A stretch of 64,000 nt of DNA from contig NZ_CP035282.1 in assembly GCF_004103715.1 (NCBI RefSeq), positions 858,673 to 922,672 of the forward strand, read 5' to 3'. Below the pieces are notes generated by a model, which was not told where the DNA came from, did no database searches, and saw only the letters and a list, made by a program, of their open reading frames with translations. Shown in pieces: positions 48,703-57,015 of the stretch. This stretch comes from Acidilutibacter cellobiosedens (GTDB lineage Bacteria; Bacillota; Clostridia; Tissierellales; Acidilutibacteraceae). Within the stretch, counting starts at the first letter, position 1, and the number at the start of each line of letters is the position of its first letter. The translations under genes and the position numbers were made by a program.

Positions 48703-49605
48703 ATGGACAAGAAGAAGAGAAATAAATTTGGAATATTGGGATTGAATTATGACACAGAGGCAGGCTTGGGATGGCCGGGAGCAAGATATGCGCCTGATCA
48801 AATAAGAGAATCATTAAAATGGATTTTGAACAGAATAAGAGATAATGAGTTGTTTGATACTGAAAACAATAGACTTATAGATATGTCCAAAGTGGAAATC
48901 AAAGATTTCGGAAATCTTTCAAAAATAAGCAGGTATAACCATGAGAAGAGTATGAACGAAACAAAGTTAGAAGTAGATAAGGTTTTTGATCAAGGCTATG
49001 TTCCCATACTTTTGGGAGGAGATCATTCCGTAGCTTGGCCGGGAATAAAATCTTTGTACGATCATACTAAAGGAAATATGGGTCTGATTCATTTAGATAC
49101 TCATCTTGACTTAGTGGAAGATTCTCCGATACAAGGAAAGTATTCGGGAAGCAGCGAGATAAGAAGGACAGCCGAATTGGAGAGAGTCAAAGGGGAAAAT
49201 ATAGTTCAAGTGGGAATCAGAGGTTATAACTATGCAGAACATTACCATTTTATAAAAGACAATAATATCAACGTAATTAATCCCGAATTATTTTTTACTA
49301 AAGGAGCAAAATATGTAGCACAAAAATCATTGGAATTGGCTTCAAAGGGAGTTGAAAAGATATACTTTACTTTGGATATAGATGTACTTGATTCAGCCTT
49401 TGCGCCTGGTTCGGGAGCTAATGAACCCGGAGGAATCAGCACTTATCAGTTGTTTAAGTTCGTAAAAGAAGTTGCTCCATATGTGGATGCCATTGATATA
49501 GTTGAAGTCAATCCTATGACTGATTATCGAAATATGACAAGTACTGTGGCTTCTAAAATAATAATGGATTTTATTGTAGCTAACTATTATGCGCTAATTG
49601 AATAA
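48703..49605 (+). CDS. Ureohydrolase (arginase/agmatinase/formimidoylglutamase family)
   Basis: 300 residues with all binuclear-manganese ligands: His in LLGGDHSVAW, the DTHLD triad, and the two aspartates in LDIDVLDSAFAPGSGANEPGG. The family hydrolyses guanidino or formimino groups, with products such as urea or formamide. Which substrate applies cannot be told by eye: the nearby SGSSEIRRTAEL loop is not the usual agmatinase HGTxFR pattern. The partner permease and sigma-54 control suggest catabolism of an imported guanidino compound. Because histidine catabolism here uses ftcD, a formimidoylglutamase role is less needed. AAGGAGG before the ATG. Confidence 0.85.
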   Translation: MDKKKRNKFGILGLNYDTEAGLGWPGARYAPDQIRESLKWILNRIRDNELFDTENNRLIDMSKVEIKDFGNLSKISRYNHEKSMNETKLEVDKVFDQGYVPILLGGDHSVAWPGIKSLYDHTKGNMGLIHLDTHLDLVEDSPIQGKYSGSSEIRRTAELERVKGENIVQVGIRGYNYAEHYHFIKDNNINVINPELFFTKGAKYVAQKSLELASKGVEKIYFTLDIDVLDSAFAPGSGANEPGGISTYQLFKFVKEVAPYVDAIDIVEVNPMTDYRNMTSTVASKIIMDFIVANYYALIE

Positions 49606-49631
49606 AAAGAAAATCGTTGTAAAATATGCTT

Positions 49632-49678
49632 AAAATGCCTGAAAGAATGTTTTTTAACATTCTTTCAGGCATTTTTTG
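49632..49678. terminator. Bidirectional terminator between ureohydrolase and feoB
   Basis: A perfect 20-bp stem (49632-49651 and 49656-49675) with loop TTTT, flanked by A and T tracts; it serves both convergent genes. Confidence 0.92.
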
Positions 49679-49686
49679 GCGACAAA

Positions 49687-51849
49687 CTATGCCAATCCCA
49701 ATAATCGAATTGTATTGGCAACCAGGAAGCAGACGATAATTCCTGTCACCGTTGGAATGGCAAAGCCAAGGACGGTCCATTTTGCACTCTGGGTTTCTTT
49801 CTGAATTGTAAGACATGTCGTACCGCAGGGCCAGTGCAGCAGGGAGAATAGCATGACGCACATGGCGGTAAGCCAAGTCCAGCCGTGAGCGACAAAAAGA
49901 GCGTGGAGTTGCGCAAGGTTTTGGTAATCCGTCAGAGTGCCTGTTGCCATATAGCTCATGATGATAATCGGCACCACGATTTCATTTGCGGGAAATCCTA
50001 GGATGAATGCCATCAGAATGTAACCGTCAAGCCCCAGAAGTCTGGCGAACGGGTCCAGAAATCCTGCGCACTGTGCGAGAAGACTCATGCCTCCGACATG
50101 AAGATTAGCAAGAAGCCAAATTAGCAGACCGGCCGGTGCAGCGACGACAACAGCCCGGCGCAGCACGAACAACGTCCGATCGAAGATGGAACGCACAATC
50201 ACGCGGCCAATCTGCGGACGGCGGTATGGGGGAAGTTCCAGATTAAAGGAGGACGGCATTCCTTTTAAAATTGTTTTAGAAAGTAGTTTGGAAATCAGCA
50301 TAGTCATGAAGACCCCGAAAATGATTACTGCAGTCAAAGTCACGGCAGATACGGCGGACTGGAATGGACCAGCCACTGCTGCTGCAAAAAACATTGTGAT
50401 AACGGCGATCAGGGTTGGAAACCTTCCATTGCAGGGAACGAAGTTGTTGGTCAGGATTGCAATCAGGCGTTCCCTTGGGGAATCGATAATACGGCATCCG
50501 ATCACGCCGCAGGCGTTGCAGCCGAAGCCCATGCACATGGTCAGGGACTGTTTTCCGTGAGCGCCTGCCTTGCGGAAGAAATTGTCGAGATTGAAGGCGA
50601 CACGCGGCAGATATCCCAAATCCTCCAATAAAGTAAATAAAGGAAAAAAGATTGCCATAGGCGGCAGCATGACGGAAACAACCCAAGCCAAGGTACGGTA
50701 GACTCCTTCAACCAGCAGACCCGTGACCCATTCGGGAGCGGAAATCCAATGAAAGAACTCCATCAGCCGATCCTGTACCCAAAACAACCCATCGGCAATC
50801 AAGGCGGATGGTACATTTGCCCCTACGATCGTAATCCAGAAGATTCCGAGGAGCATCAGAATCATGATGGGAATACCAGTTGCCTTTGATGTCAGTATCT
50901 TATCGATTTTTCGGTCCCGTTCGAAGTACTCCTCCTTTTCATAGACGACTGTTTCCCGGCTGATGTTCTCACAGAGATCGATGATTCGGGTGACGACCCG
51001 GTCGCGAAAGGAGTTGCCGGGAATTTCTGATTGTTCCAGAAATTTTGTTGCCTCCAGTAAGCGGGCAGCAACAGCTTCATCCGACAGAAGGTCTTTTCCC
51101 AGATAATTCTGCATGGATTCCAGCAGGCTCTTGTCGCCGTCCAGTAGTTTGAGCGAGACCCACCGGCCGTTCAGTTTTCCGTCCAGCGCTTGCTCCACGG
51201 CGGGCTGCAGGATGGAAATCACCTGTTCTATTTCCTTGCCGTAAGTAATTTTTAACGGCTCTGTTTGGAGACCGTCCCGTGTTACGGCTTTGACTGCGTC
51301 CATCAGGCTTTCGAGTCCTTTTCCGTTCCGTGCGCTTGTGCCGACAACGGGGATTCTTAATTTTTGGGATAGCGTACCGATATCGATTCGTATTTTTTTC
51401 TTTTCCGCTTCGTCCAGTAGATTGACGCACAGTACGACGCGTCTGGAGATTTCCATGGCCTGAAGGACCAGATTCAAATTGCGTTCCAGGCAGGTTGCGT
51501 CTGCCACGACCACAACGGCGTCCGGATCTCCGAAGCAGATAAAATCACGCGCGATTTCTTCCTCTTCGGAATTTGCCATCAGGGAATAGGTTCCCGGAAT
51601 ATCCACCAGAATGAAATTAGTGTCCTTATAGCGGTATTTTCCCTGAGCATTGGCCACGGTCTTGCCGGGCCAGTTCCCCGTATGCTGGTTCATTCCGGTT
51701 AAACTATTAAAAACCGTACTTTTTCCTACATTAGGATTTCCGGCCAATGCTATCACTTTATCGTCTTCTGTTTCTTTTTTAATTTGTAATATACCACTGC
51801 TGTTGCAGCTCAATACTTCTGCCCCAGTGGATTCACTTGATAGTCCCAT
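49687..51849 (-). CDS. feoB: Ferrous iron transport protein B
   Basis: FeoB brings Fe(II) across the membrane and is the main anaerobic iron importer. The 720-residue protein has an N-terminal G domain (G1 GNPNVGKST at 37-45, G3 VDIPGTYSL, G4 NLLDEAEKK), a helical linker, then membrane gates (LPRVAFNLDNFFRKAGAHGK and MCMGFGCNACGVIGCRII, with the conserved cysteine) and a C-terminal WPCGTTCLT stretch. DNA is visibly GC-richer than neighbours (one 60-base segment counted at about 57% GC), suggesting transfer. GGAGG precedes the ATG, and feoA lies 30 bases upstream. Confidence 0.96.
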   Translation of the reverse strand: MGLSSESTGAEVLSCNSSGILQIKKETEDDKVIALAGNPNVGKSTVFNSLTGMNQHTGNWPGKTVANAQGKYRYKDTNFILVDIPGTYSLMANSEEEEIARDFICFGDPDAVVVVADATCLERNLNLVLQAMEISRRVVLCVNLLDEAEKKKIRIDIGTLSQKLRIPVVGTSARNGKGLESLMDAVKAVTRDGLQTEPLKITYGKEIEQVISILQPAVEQALDGKLNGRWVSLKLLDGDKSLLESMQNYLGKDLLSDEAVAARLLEATKFLEQSEIPGNSFRDRVVTRIIDLCENISRETVVYEKEEYFERDRKIDKILTSKATGIPIMILMLLGIFWITIVGANVPSALIADGLFWVQDRLMEFFHWISAPEWVTGLLVEGVYRTLAWVVSVMLPPMAIFFPLFTLLEDLGYLPRVAFNLDNFFRKAGAHGKQSLTMCMGFGCNACGVIGCRIIDSPRERLIAILTNNFVPCNGRFPTLIAVITMFFAAAVAGPFQSAVSAVTLTAVIIFGVFMTMLISKLLSKTILKGMPSSFNLELPPYRRPQIGRVIVRSIFDRTLFVLRRAVVVAAPAGLLIWLLANLHVGGMSLLAQCAGFLDPFARLLGLDGYILMAFILGFPANEIVVPIIIMSYMATGTLTDYQNLAQLHALFVAHGWTWLTAMCVMLFSLLHWPCGTTCLTIQKETQSAKWTVLGFAIPTVTGIIVCFLVANTIRLLGLA

Positions 51850-51879
51850 AAAATTTCCTCCTAAACTATTGTATTTGAA

Positions 51880-52116
51880 TTATGTTGTTACCATGATTTT
51901 GGAAGAAACATCTGATCGCAAAGCAATTACAGCGCCGCGGATCAAATAGGCCACTGGATTACCAGACGGACTTTTATAAAGGGGTTCTATTTCTGTTCCC
52001 TTAATTATTCCAAGATCCAACATACGCCTTCTTGTTGTACCATCTGACGTTAACATAGTGACATTTGCTTTTGTGCCAATCGGAAGTTGATCCAAAGAAA
52101 TTTCCTTATTATTCAA
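51880..52116 (-). CDS. feoA: Ferrous iron transport protein A
   Basis: 78 residues, an SH3-like protein that assists FeoB. The pattern ISLDQLPIGTKANV, RRRMLDLGIIKGTEIEPLYKSPSG and AYLIRGAVIALRSD is standard. It starts at TTG after AAAGGGGG. It is transcribed ahead of feoB and both probably came in together. Confidence 0.9.
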   Translation of the reverse strand: MNNKEISLDQLPIGTKANVTMLTSDGTTRRRMLDLGIIKGTEIEPLYKSPSGNPVAYLIRGAVIALRSDVSSKIMVTT

Positions 52117-52248
52117 AGTAAAAACCCCCTTTAAATTTATATAAAGTAAATTGTTTTAATATATAGATTTTATTATCACACTGTATTACTTAATTAAGAA
52201 ATACTATTAAAAAAAGAGTCTTGTAATATACTATTGTGTATGCATTTG

Positions 52249-52905
52249 TTACGTATTTTCTATATCATCTACATCGATATGACATGCAGCTTTGTAACTT
52301 AACTGTATTTGCCTATCCTCAAGGTCAATAGTAATTGGCCCTTCATAAGGTCCTATAGATACAATAGTAAAATGACTCCCGATTTTGATACCTAAATCCT
52401 GTAAATAATCCAAGAGTTCCTTTTCTTCCGTTACCCTCCGAATAGTAGAACTTTCTCCAACAGTCATCTGACTTAGTTTTCGAAGGGGTATTATTTTAAT
52501 TTCACCGTCAGGATGTGGTATGAAGAAACCGTGAGGACAGTAATCAGGATGATTTAAGAACTCATCAAGCCGCTGCGCCAGTCGTGGAGATGTCACGTGC
52601 TCTAAAAGTTCCGCATCCTCATGGGTTTCGCTCCATGAGTAGCCTAAATACTGCATTAGAAATACTTCCCACAGCCTATGGCTTCTAAGAAGCAATACTG
52701 ATTGTTTCATTCCGTACTCTGTCAGACGGATGCCATGATATGGTTCATATTCAATAAAGCCATCCTTTTGTAGTTTCACCAGCATTTCACTGACAGAGGC
52801 AGGAGATACATGTAATACGTCCGCAATTTGTTTATTTCCGATAAGGTTGCCGTTTCCACCTAATTTACAAATTTCTTTTAAATAATCTTCTTTGTTTGGT
52901 GTCAT
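52249..52905 (-). CDS. DtxR-family metal-dependent repressor
   Basis: 218 residues: winged helix-turn-helix (about 1-65; NKQIADVLHVSPASVSEML), metal-binding/dimerisation domain (about 66-145; HRLWEVFL, WSETHEDAELLEH, HPDYCPHGF with His and Cys ligands) and a C-terminal FeoA/SH3-like domain (about 150-215). This is the full-length DtxR/IdeR layout and senses Fe(II) or Mn(II). It lies leftward next to feoA, 132 bases away, and has a palindromic operator in its own promoter, so it likely represses itself and possibly feoAB. Confidence 0.9.
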   Translation of the reverse strand: MTPNKEDYLKEICKLGGNGNLIGNKQIADVLHVSPASVSEMLVKLQKDGFIEYEPYHGIRLTEYGMKQSVLLLRSHRLWEVFLMQYLGYSWSETHEDAELLEHVTSPRLAQRLDEFLNHPDYCPHGFFIPHPDGEIKIIPLRKLSQMTVGESSTIRRVTEEKELLDYLQDLGIKIGSHFTIVSIGPYEGPITIDLEDRQIQLSYKAACHIDVDDIENT

Positions 52906-52920
52906 TATATCCTCCTATTT

Positions 52921-52972
52921 TTAGGTATACCTAATTTATTTTTATTATATACCTAATTTGCGATTATTGCAA
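52921..52972 (-). promoter_or_regulatory. Promoter with DtxR-type operator
   Basis: On the minus strand TTGCAA (52967-52972), 17 bases, TATAAT (52944-52949). The perfect 14-bp palindrome TTAGGTATACCTAA is at 52921-52934, just below the start point, and a second half-site TTAGGTATA lies inside the spacer. AGGTATACCT resembles operators of DtxR/MntR-type repressors. Confidence 0.78.
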
Positions 52973-53082
52973 CCTCTTTTTGTTAGGACTGGCTAAATAT
53001 TTTTCCTTAAGCTAATATATGGTTCTTAATTTAAAAATGTTACGAATATATTGTAATAATTTTAAAGTAAAGGACTGATTCT

Positions 53083-53574
53083 ATGAGTGATAAGATGAAC
53101 TCTGAATTCCGGACTTCGAGGGGATACCAAATTTTAAACCGACAGGAAAAAAAGCTTACTTCGGCAATGGAAGATTATCTTGAAATGATCTATAGACTTT
53201 GTCTTAAGAATGGCTATACTCGAGTGGGTAGGTTATCTGAATTACTTCATGTGAGACCATCTTCTGCATCTAAAATGATTTCTAAATTGGCGGATATGGA
53301 TTGTATTAAATATGAACGTCATGAAATCATTCTTCTGACAGATTCAGGTAAAAAAATTGGGTCTTATCTTCTTTGCAGACATAATATTGTGGAAGAGTTT
53401 TTACAATTAATCGGAAGTAATAACGTACTTGAGGAAACTGAATTGATCGAACATTCCTTAAGCCCTTCTACTGTTGAGAATTTAAATACTTTTTTAGAGT
53501 TTTTTAAATCTGATCTTTATGCAGACAAAAATTTTCGCGATTTTAAGAAAAGCAAGGAAAGGATGAATACTTAA
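53083..53574 (+). CDS. Second DtxR/MntR-family regulator (short form)
   Basis: 163 residues: helix-turn-helix (about 23-85; KLTSAMEDYLEMIYRL, VRPSSASKMISKLADMDCIKYE) and a dimerisation/metal-binding domain (about 86-150; CRHNIVEEFLQLIG, ETELIEHSLSP), with no C-terminal FeoA-like domain, as in MntR. It is divergent from the DtxR gene across the operator region, so both may be controlled from 52906-53082. The ribosome-binding site AAAGGA is weak; ATG at 53095 is an alternative. Confidence 0.82.
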   Translation: MSDKMNSEFRTSRGYQILNRQEKKLTSAMEDYLEMIYRLCLKNGYTRVGRLSELLHVRPSSASKMISKLADMDCIKYERHEIILLTDSGKKIGSYLLCRHNIVEEFLQLIGSNNVLEETELIEHSLSPSTVENLNTFLEFFKSDLYADKNFRDFKKSKERMNT

Positions 53575-53610
53575 CTCAGTATGTCAAGAAAGAAATTTAA
53601 TGTATAAAAA

Positions 53611-53650
53611 ACAACAGATCGGACTTATTATTAGTCTAATCTGTTGCTTA
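53611..53650. terminator. Bidirectional hairpin terminator
   Basis: CAACAGAT (53612-53619) and ATCTGTTG (53639-53646) with an inner GACT/AGTC stem; lies between convergent genes and has A and T tracts on each side. Confidence 0.7.
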
Positions 53651-53654
53651 TAGT

Positions 53655-53789
53655 TTAGCATCTATTGTTAAACATTGGCCCGCAAAATAATATTATGAGT
53701 AGAAGAAAGAAAAACAACAGAGAATCATTATTACAACCACTACCGCCAAACAAACCTCCCAATATTCCATTATTTTGATTTTCAACCAT
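53655..53789 (-). CDS. Small 44-residue membrane peptide, YjcZ-like
   Basis: ATG at 53789 lies six bases after AAGGAGGTG, a perfect Shine-Dalgarno. The peptide has a Gly/Asn-rich head (ILGGLFGGSGCNNDSL), a single hydrophobic helix (LLFFFLLLIILF) and a short tail CGPMFNNRC. The layout is like the small sporulation-type YjcZ/YuzC peptides of Firmicutes, which are abundant in spores. Function unknown. Its downstream hairpin at 53611-53650 acts as a terminator. Confidence 0.72.
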   Translation of the reverse strand: MVENQNNGILGGLFGGSGCNNDSLLFFFLLLIILFCGPMFNNRC

Positions 53790-53936
53790 AGGAACACCTC
53801 CTTTACAGGTTTAAGATTTATTCTTCATTATAGATTATGTAGATAACAAAAATGTGTTACTGTTAATAAAAAAGTTTTGTATCGAAGAATTAAGAAATTA
53901 AAGGAAATGAAATTTTCCCATGGGTTATAAAAAATT

Positions 53937-53967
53937 AATGTGACAGAGGTATGAATTCTGTCACATT
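53937..53967 (-). terminator. Terminator of the three-gene ABC exporter operon
   Basis: AATGTGACAGA (53937-53947) and TCTGTCACATT (53957-53967), followed on the minus strand by AATTTTTTATAA. It overlaps the stop codon of the last gene. Confidence 0.85.
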
Positions 53968-54796
53968 AGTGAAATCCAATGTTTCCTATTTTCTTACAGT
54001 AATTTATTACTTTATTTAAAATTTGTATTCCGACTGTAATTCCGAAACACATAAATATCAGAAGTATTAACCTTTCCGTATTTAACGGAAGAATAGTGTG
54101 TGTATCCAATAGTATTCCCCTGATTGCATCAAAACCATAGGTCAAAGGGAGAGCAAAGGATATGGCCATTAAATATTTTGGAAGAACGGTTATAGGAAAG
54201 TTCTGGCCGGATAATGTAGTTAACAGATAATTACTTATATCAATTATATTATTGGCATTATTTGTAATTAGAACTAATGAAGCTATACCAAATCCCAGAC
54301 CGTATAATGCTATTAAAAACGGAATAAGAGTTATTATAGATGATAGTATTCCTCTGCCTATATTAAATCCAAACAAAATCCATATTAAAAAAGCGGTAGT
54401 GACAGAATTTATAGTTGTGATTACCAATGAAAATAGAGATCTTCCTATAAGTTGTATCCATATGGGGATTGGGGTAAGCCAATTTGATTCAATCACTCCC
54501 GTATCCATTTCCTCTTTGAGGGAGAATCCCATTCCCCACATCACGGAACTTATAAAACTCCCTATTATGCTGCCTATTACTATATATGCCATATAATCAT
54601 TTGTACCTGCATACTGTTCAAATCCTATATTTTTACCGCCTATTTGAAATGATTTAGCAAGAAAATAAACGGGAGCGATCCATATGACAGGTTCTAATAT
54701 GCTGAATATTGCGTTTATAGGATATCTGAAGAAAATTTTCATATCCCTTTTAATAATTGCTCCTATTGAAATTAAGTATAACTTTAAATTTTTCAT
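53966..54796 (-). CDS. ABC-2 type exporter permease B
   Basis: 276 residues with about six membrane segments and the ABC-2 signature loop (VIESNWLTPIPIWIQLIGRS) between the early helices. It resembles DrrB/NodJ-type permeases. The ATG at 54802 abuts AAGGAG, so the ATG at 54796 is used. It is the third gene of an operon with another permease and an ATPase, a common layout of drug or lipid exporters; the substrate is unknown. Confidence 0.85.
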   Translation of the reverse strand: MKNLKLYLISIGAIIKRDMKIFFRYPINAIFSILEPVIWIAPVYFLAKSFQIGGKNIGFEQYAGTNDYMAYIVIGSIIGSFISSVMWGMGFSLKEEMDTGVIESNWLTPIPIWIQLIGRSLFSLVITTINSVTTAFLIWILFGFNIGRGILSSIITLIPFLIALYGLGFGIASLVLITNNANNIIDISNYLLTTLSGQNFPITVLPKYLMAISFALPLTYGFDAIRGILLDTHTILPLNTERLILLIFMCFGITVGIQILNKVINYCKKIGNIGFH

Positions 54797-54820
54797 TTTC
54801 ATACTCCTTCCTTTATCTGT

Positions 54821-55693
54821 TTAATATTGACCTAAGGAACCTAATTCCTTTACTTTTTTCTGCGTATAGTTAAATGCTAAAATACCTGCAAACATCAGTA
54901 TTATTCCGGAGATTATCAGAAATATCAAATCATTTTTTATATAGGACAAATTTTTCCCTTCCGCAATTACCTTTCTTAAGGCATTGATACTATAAGTAAC
55001 CGGGATGACATTTGAGATATTTTTCATCCAGCCGGGAAGAACGGCTAAAGGATAACTGATGCCGCAGAAAACCATTATTATGCCTCTTACAAGGAACACC
55101 ATGGAATTTGTTTCTTTTGCCCACATCACCAGGCTTGCAAATATGAATCCCAGTCCGTAAACAGAAGGAATTGAAATCAGCATTACAAGTAAAGCCAAAA
55201 AGGGATTCCCGACTATCTCAAATCCGTATATGATTTTAAATTCTATTAAGGATACTGCTATATAAACTGTATTCATCAGTAACTGAGAAAGGGAATATCC
55301 AAAGAGCAAACTTATTTTGGATATGGGACATAACCAATTGGATTCCAATGTTCCTTCCACCTGTTCAGATCTTAGACTTGTTCCTAAGCTCCACAGCATT
55401 AAGTTCACCCACATCCACATAGTTGTTCCTATTAACATATAAGTAACATAATCATTAGTTCCTGCCAGTGCTTTAAAAGAAGCTAATGATTCTGAATTTG
55501 TTCCGGCAAGGGCTTTGGCCGTGAACAAATAAATAAACGGGAAAATTATAGGCCATATAATTAGAGAAATAAACCAAGAAGGATATCTTAACATTATGGT
55601 GACTCTTCTTTTAAAAATGACTAACATGGCAGTGATATTTGAAGGTTTTTTATAATCCTTATTGACTTTAGGCTTAAGATTGACAGTTTCCAT
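54821..55693 (-). CDS. ABC-2 type exporter permease A
   Basis: 290 residues with six predicted membrane helices and the ABC-2 loop EGTLESNWLCPISKISLLFG. Similar to but distinct from the permease that follows, so the two probably form a heterodimeric channel. GGGGG lies before the ATG. It sits 11 bases after the ATPase gene. Confidence 0.85.
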   Translation of the reverse strand: METVNLKPKVNKDYKKPSNITAMLVIFKRRVTIMLRYPSWFISLIIWPIIFPFIYLFTAKALAGTNSESLASFKALAGTNDYVTYMLIGTTMWMWVNLMLWSLGTSLRSEQVEGTLESNWLCPISKISLLFGYSLSQLLMNTVYIAVSLIEFKIIYGFEIVGNPFLALLVMLISIPSVYGLGFIFASLVMWAKETNSMVFLVRGIIMVFCGISYPLAVLPGWMKNISNVIPVTYSINALRKVIAEGKNLSYIKNDLIFLIISGIILMFAGILAFNYTQKKVKELGSLGQY

Positions 55694-55704
55694 TTTAATT
55701 CCCC

Positions 55705-56718
55705 CTATTCTCTTAATGATTTTCCTGTAAGGTTGATAAATACGTCTTCCAATGTAGGTTCTTCTGATCTGAAATTACTTATTTTAATATTGGAAGCAGT
55801 AATGGTGGAGATAATATTGCTTACGGTGTTTGAACCGTTAGTGATATGAATCTTAACTTCATATTCTCGAGCATTATCATTAAATTTTGAATTTACACTT
55901 TTAACAAAAGGAATTTCTTTGACTTTATGGGCAATTCCTTCATCCCAATTATTTAATTCCACAGTTACCGTATTTGTTTTATTTAGACCTTCTTTTAAAT
56001 TTTGAGGAGTATTCAAAGCAATTATTTTTCCGTGATCTATTATTGCAATTCTATCACTAAGTAAGTCCGCCTCTTCCATATAATGAGTTGTGAGGAGTAT
56101 TGTTCTTCCTTCTTTTTTTATTTCCAGTATGACTTCTCTTAAATTTCTTGCAGATTGAGGGTCTAACCCGGAGGTCGGCTCGTCCAATATGATTATTTCC
56201 GGTTCCGAAATCAATGCTTTAGCGAGAGCAATTCTCTGTTTCATTCCGGTTGAATATTTTTCCACAGTTTCATCAGCTCTTTTATAAAGACTAAATCTTT
56301 TTAGCAGATAGTCCGTTTTATCTTTGGCTACTTGCCCTGTTATACCGTTCATAGCGGCGAAATAAAGAAGATTTTCTCTGCCTGTGAGTTTCCAATATAC
56401 ACTTCTTTCTCCGGCAAGAACTGTTCCCAAATTTTTCAATACATCAATAGGATTTTTAACGGCATCAATTCCATTTACCATTACTGTTCCGGAAGTGGGG
56501 CGGAGCAGAGTAGAAATCATTTTTATAGTAGTTGTCTTTCCTGCCCCGTTAGGGCCTAAGAATCCGAATATTTCACCTTTATTTACGTTAAAATTTATGC
56601 CGTCAACTGCTGTGAATATTTTTTTCTCCCTATTTTTTATCTTTGCAAAAAATCCTTTTTTCTTTTTGACTACAAAATTCTTTTTTAAATTTATTACTTC
56701 TATAGCATAACTGCTCAT
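55705..56718 (-). CDS. ABC exporter ATPase, DrrA type
   Basis: 337 residues. Walker A is GPNGAGKTT, Q-loop near VLAGERSVYWKL, signature YSTGMKQRIALAKAL, Walker B IIILDEPTSGLD, and a C-terminal DUF4162-like regulatory domain (about 240-335) with EPTLEDVFINLTGK. An unusual basic insert (KKKKGFFAKIKNREKK, residues 18-33) occurs before the core, as in some YadG/NatA-like exporters. First gene of the leftward operon. Confidence 0.92.
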   Translation of the reverse strand: MSSYAIEVINLKKNFVVKKKKGFFAKIKNREKKIFTAVDGINFNVNKGEIFGFLGPNGAGKTTTIKMISTLLRPTSGTVMVNGIDAVKNPIDVLKNLGTVLAGERSVYWKLTGRENLLYFAAMNGITGQVAKDKTDYLLKRFSLYKRADETVEKYSTGMKQRIALAKALISEPEIIILDEPTSGLDPQSARNLREVILEIKKEGRTILLTTHYMEEADLLSDRIAIIDHGKIIALNTPQNLKEGLNKTNTVTVELNNWDEGIAHKVKEIPFVKSVNSKFNDNAREYEVKIHITNGSNTVSNIISTITASNIKISNFRSEEPTLEDVFINLTGKSLRE

Positions 56719-56769
56719 AAAAGCACCTCCTTAGAAAAATTATGAGTATGTATTATTGCTGTTATTAAG

Positions 56770-56798
56770 ATAATAGTATATTATTTTAGAAATGTCAA
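56770..56798 (-). promoter_or_regulatory. Promoter for the leftward ABC operon
   Basis: On the minus strand TTGACA (56793-56798), 17 bases, TATTAT (56770-56775), 50 bases before the ATPase ATG. Confidence 0.75.
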
Positions 56799-56943
56799 TA
56801 TAAATATTAATAATTTTAATTTTTATATTAAAATTATTAATCAATTAATTTAAATTAATAAGAAATATATAAAAAAGGACCATATTAAAGCATTGACATA
56901 CTTAAGGTCAAGTATAGATAAAAAAAATTAGAAACAAAAACTG

Positions 56944-57000
56944 TTGACATAAGGTGTATATTAGTGTACTATTTAAATAGTACACTAATATACACCTTAT
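56944..57000 (+). promoter_or_regulatory. Promoter within a 52-bp perfect palindrome (GntR/YtrA operator)
   Basis: TTGACA (56944-56949), 17 bases, TACTAT (56967-56972) drives the GntR gene. Bases 56949-56974 are the exact reverse complement of 56975-57000. The centre holds AGTGTA-N12-TACACT, which resembles the B. subtilis YtrA operator (AGTGTA-13 bp-TACACT), covering the -10 box. Such an arrangement predicts tight autorepression. The other strand of the region 56719-56943 is AT-rich with the leftward promoter. Confidence 0.85.
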
Positions 57001-57015
57001 TCAGGGGGTGAAAAA

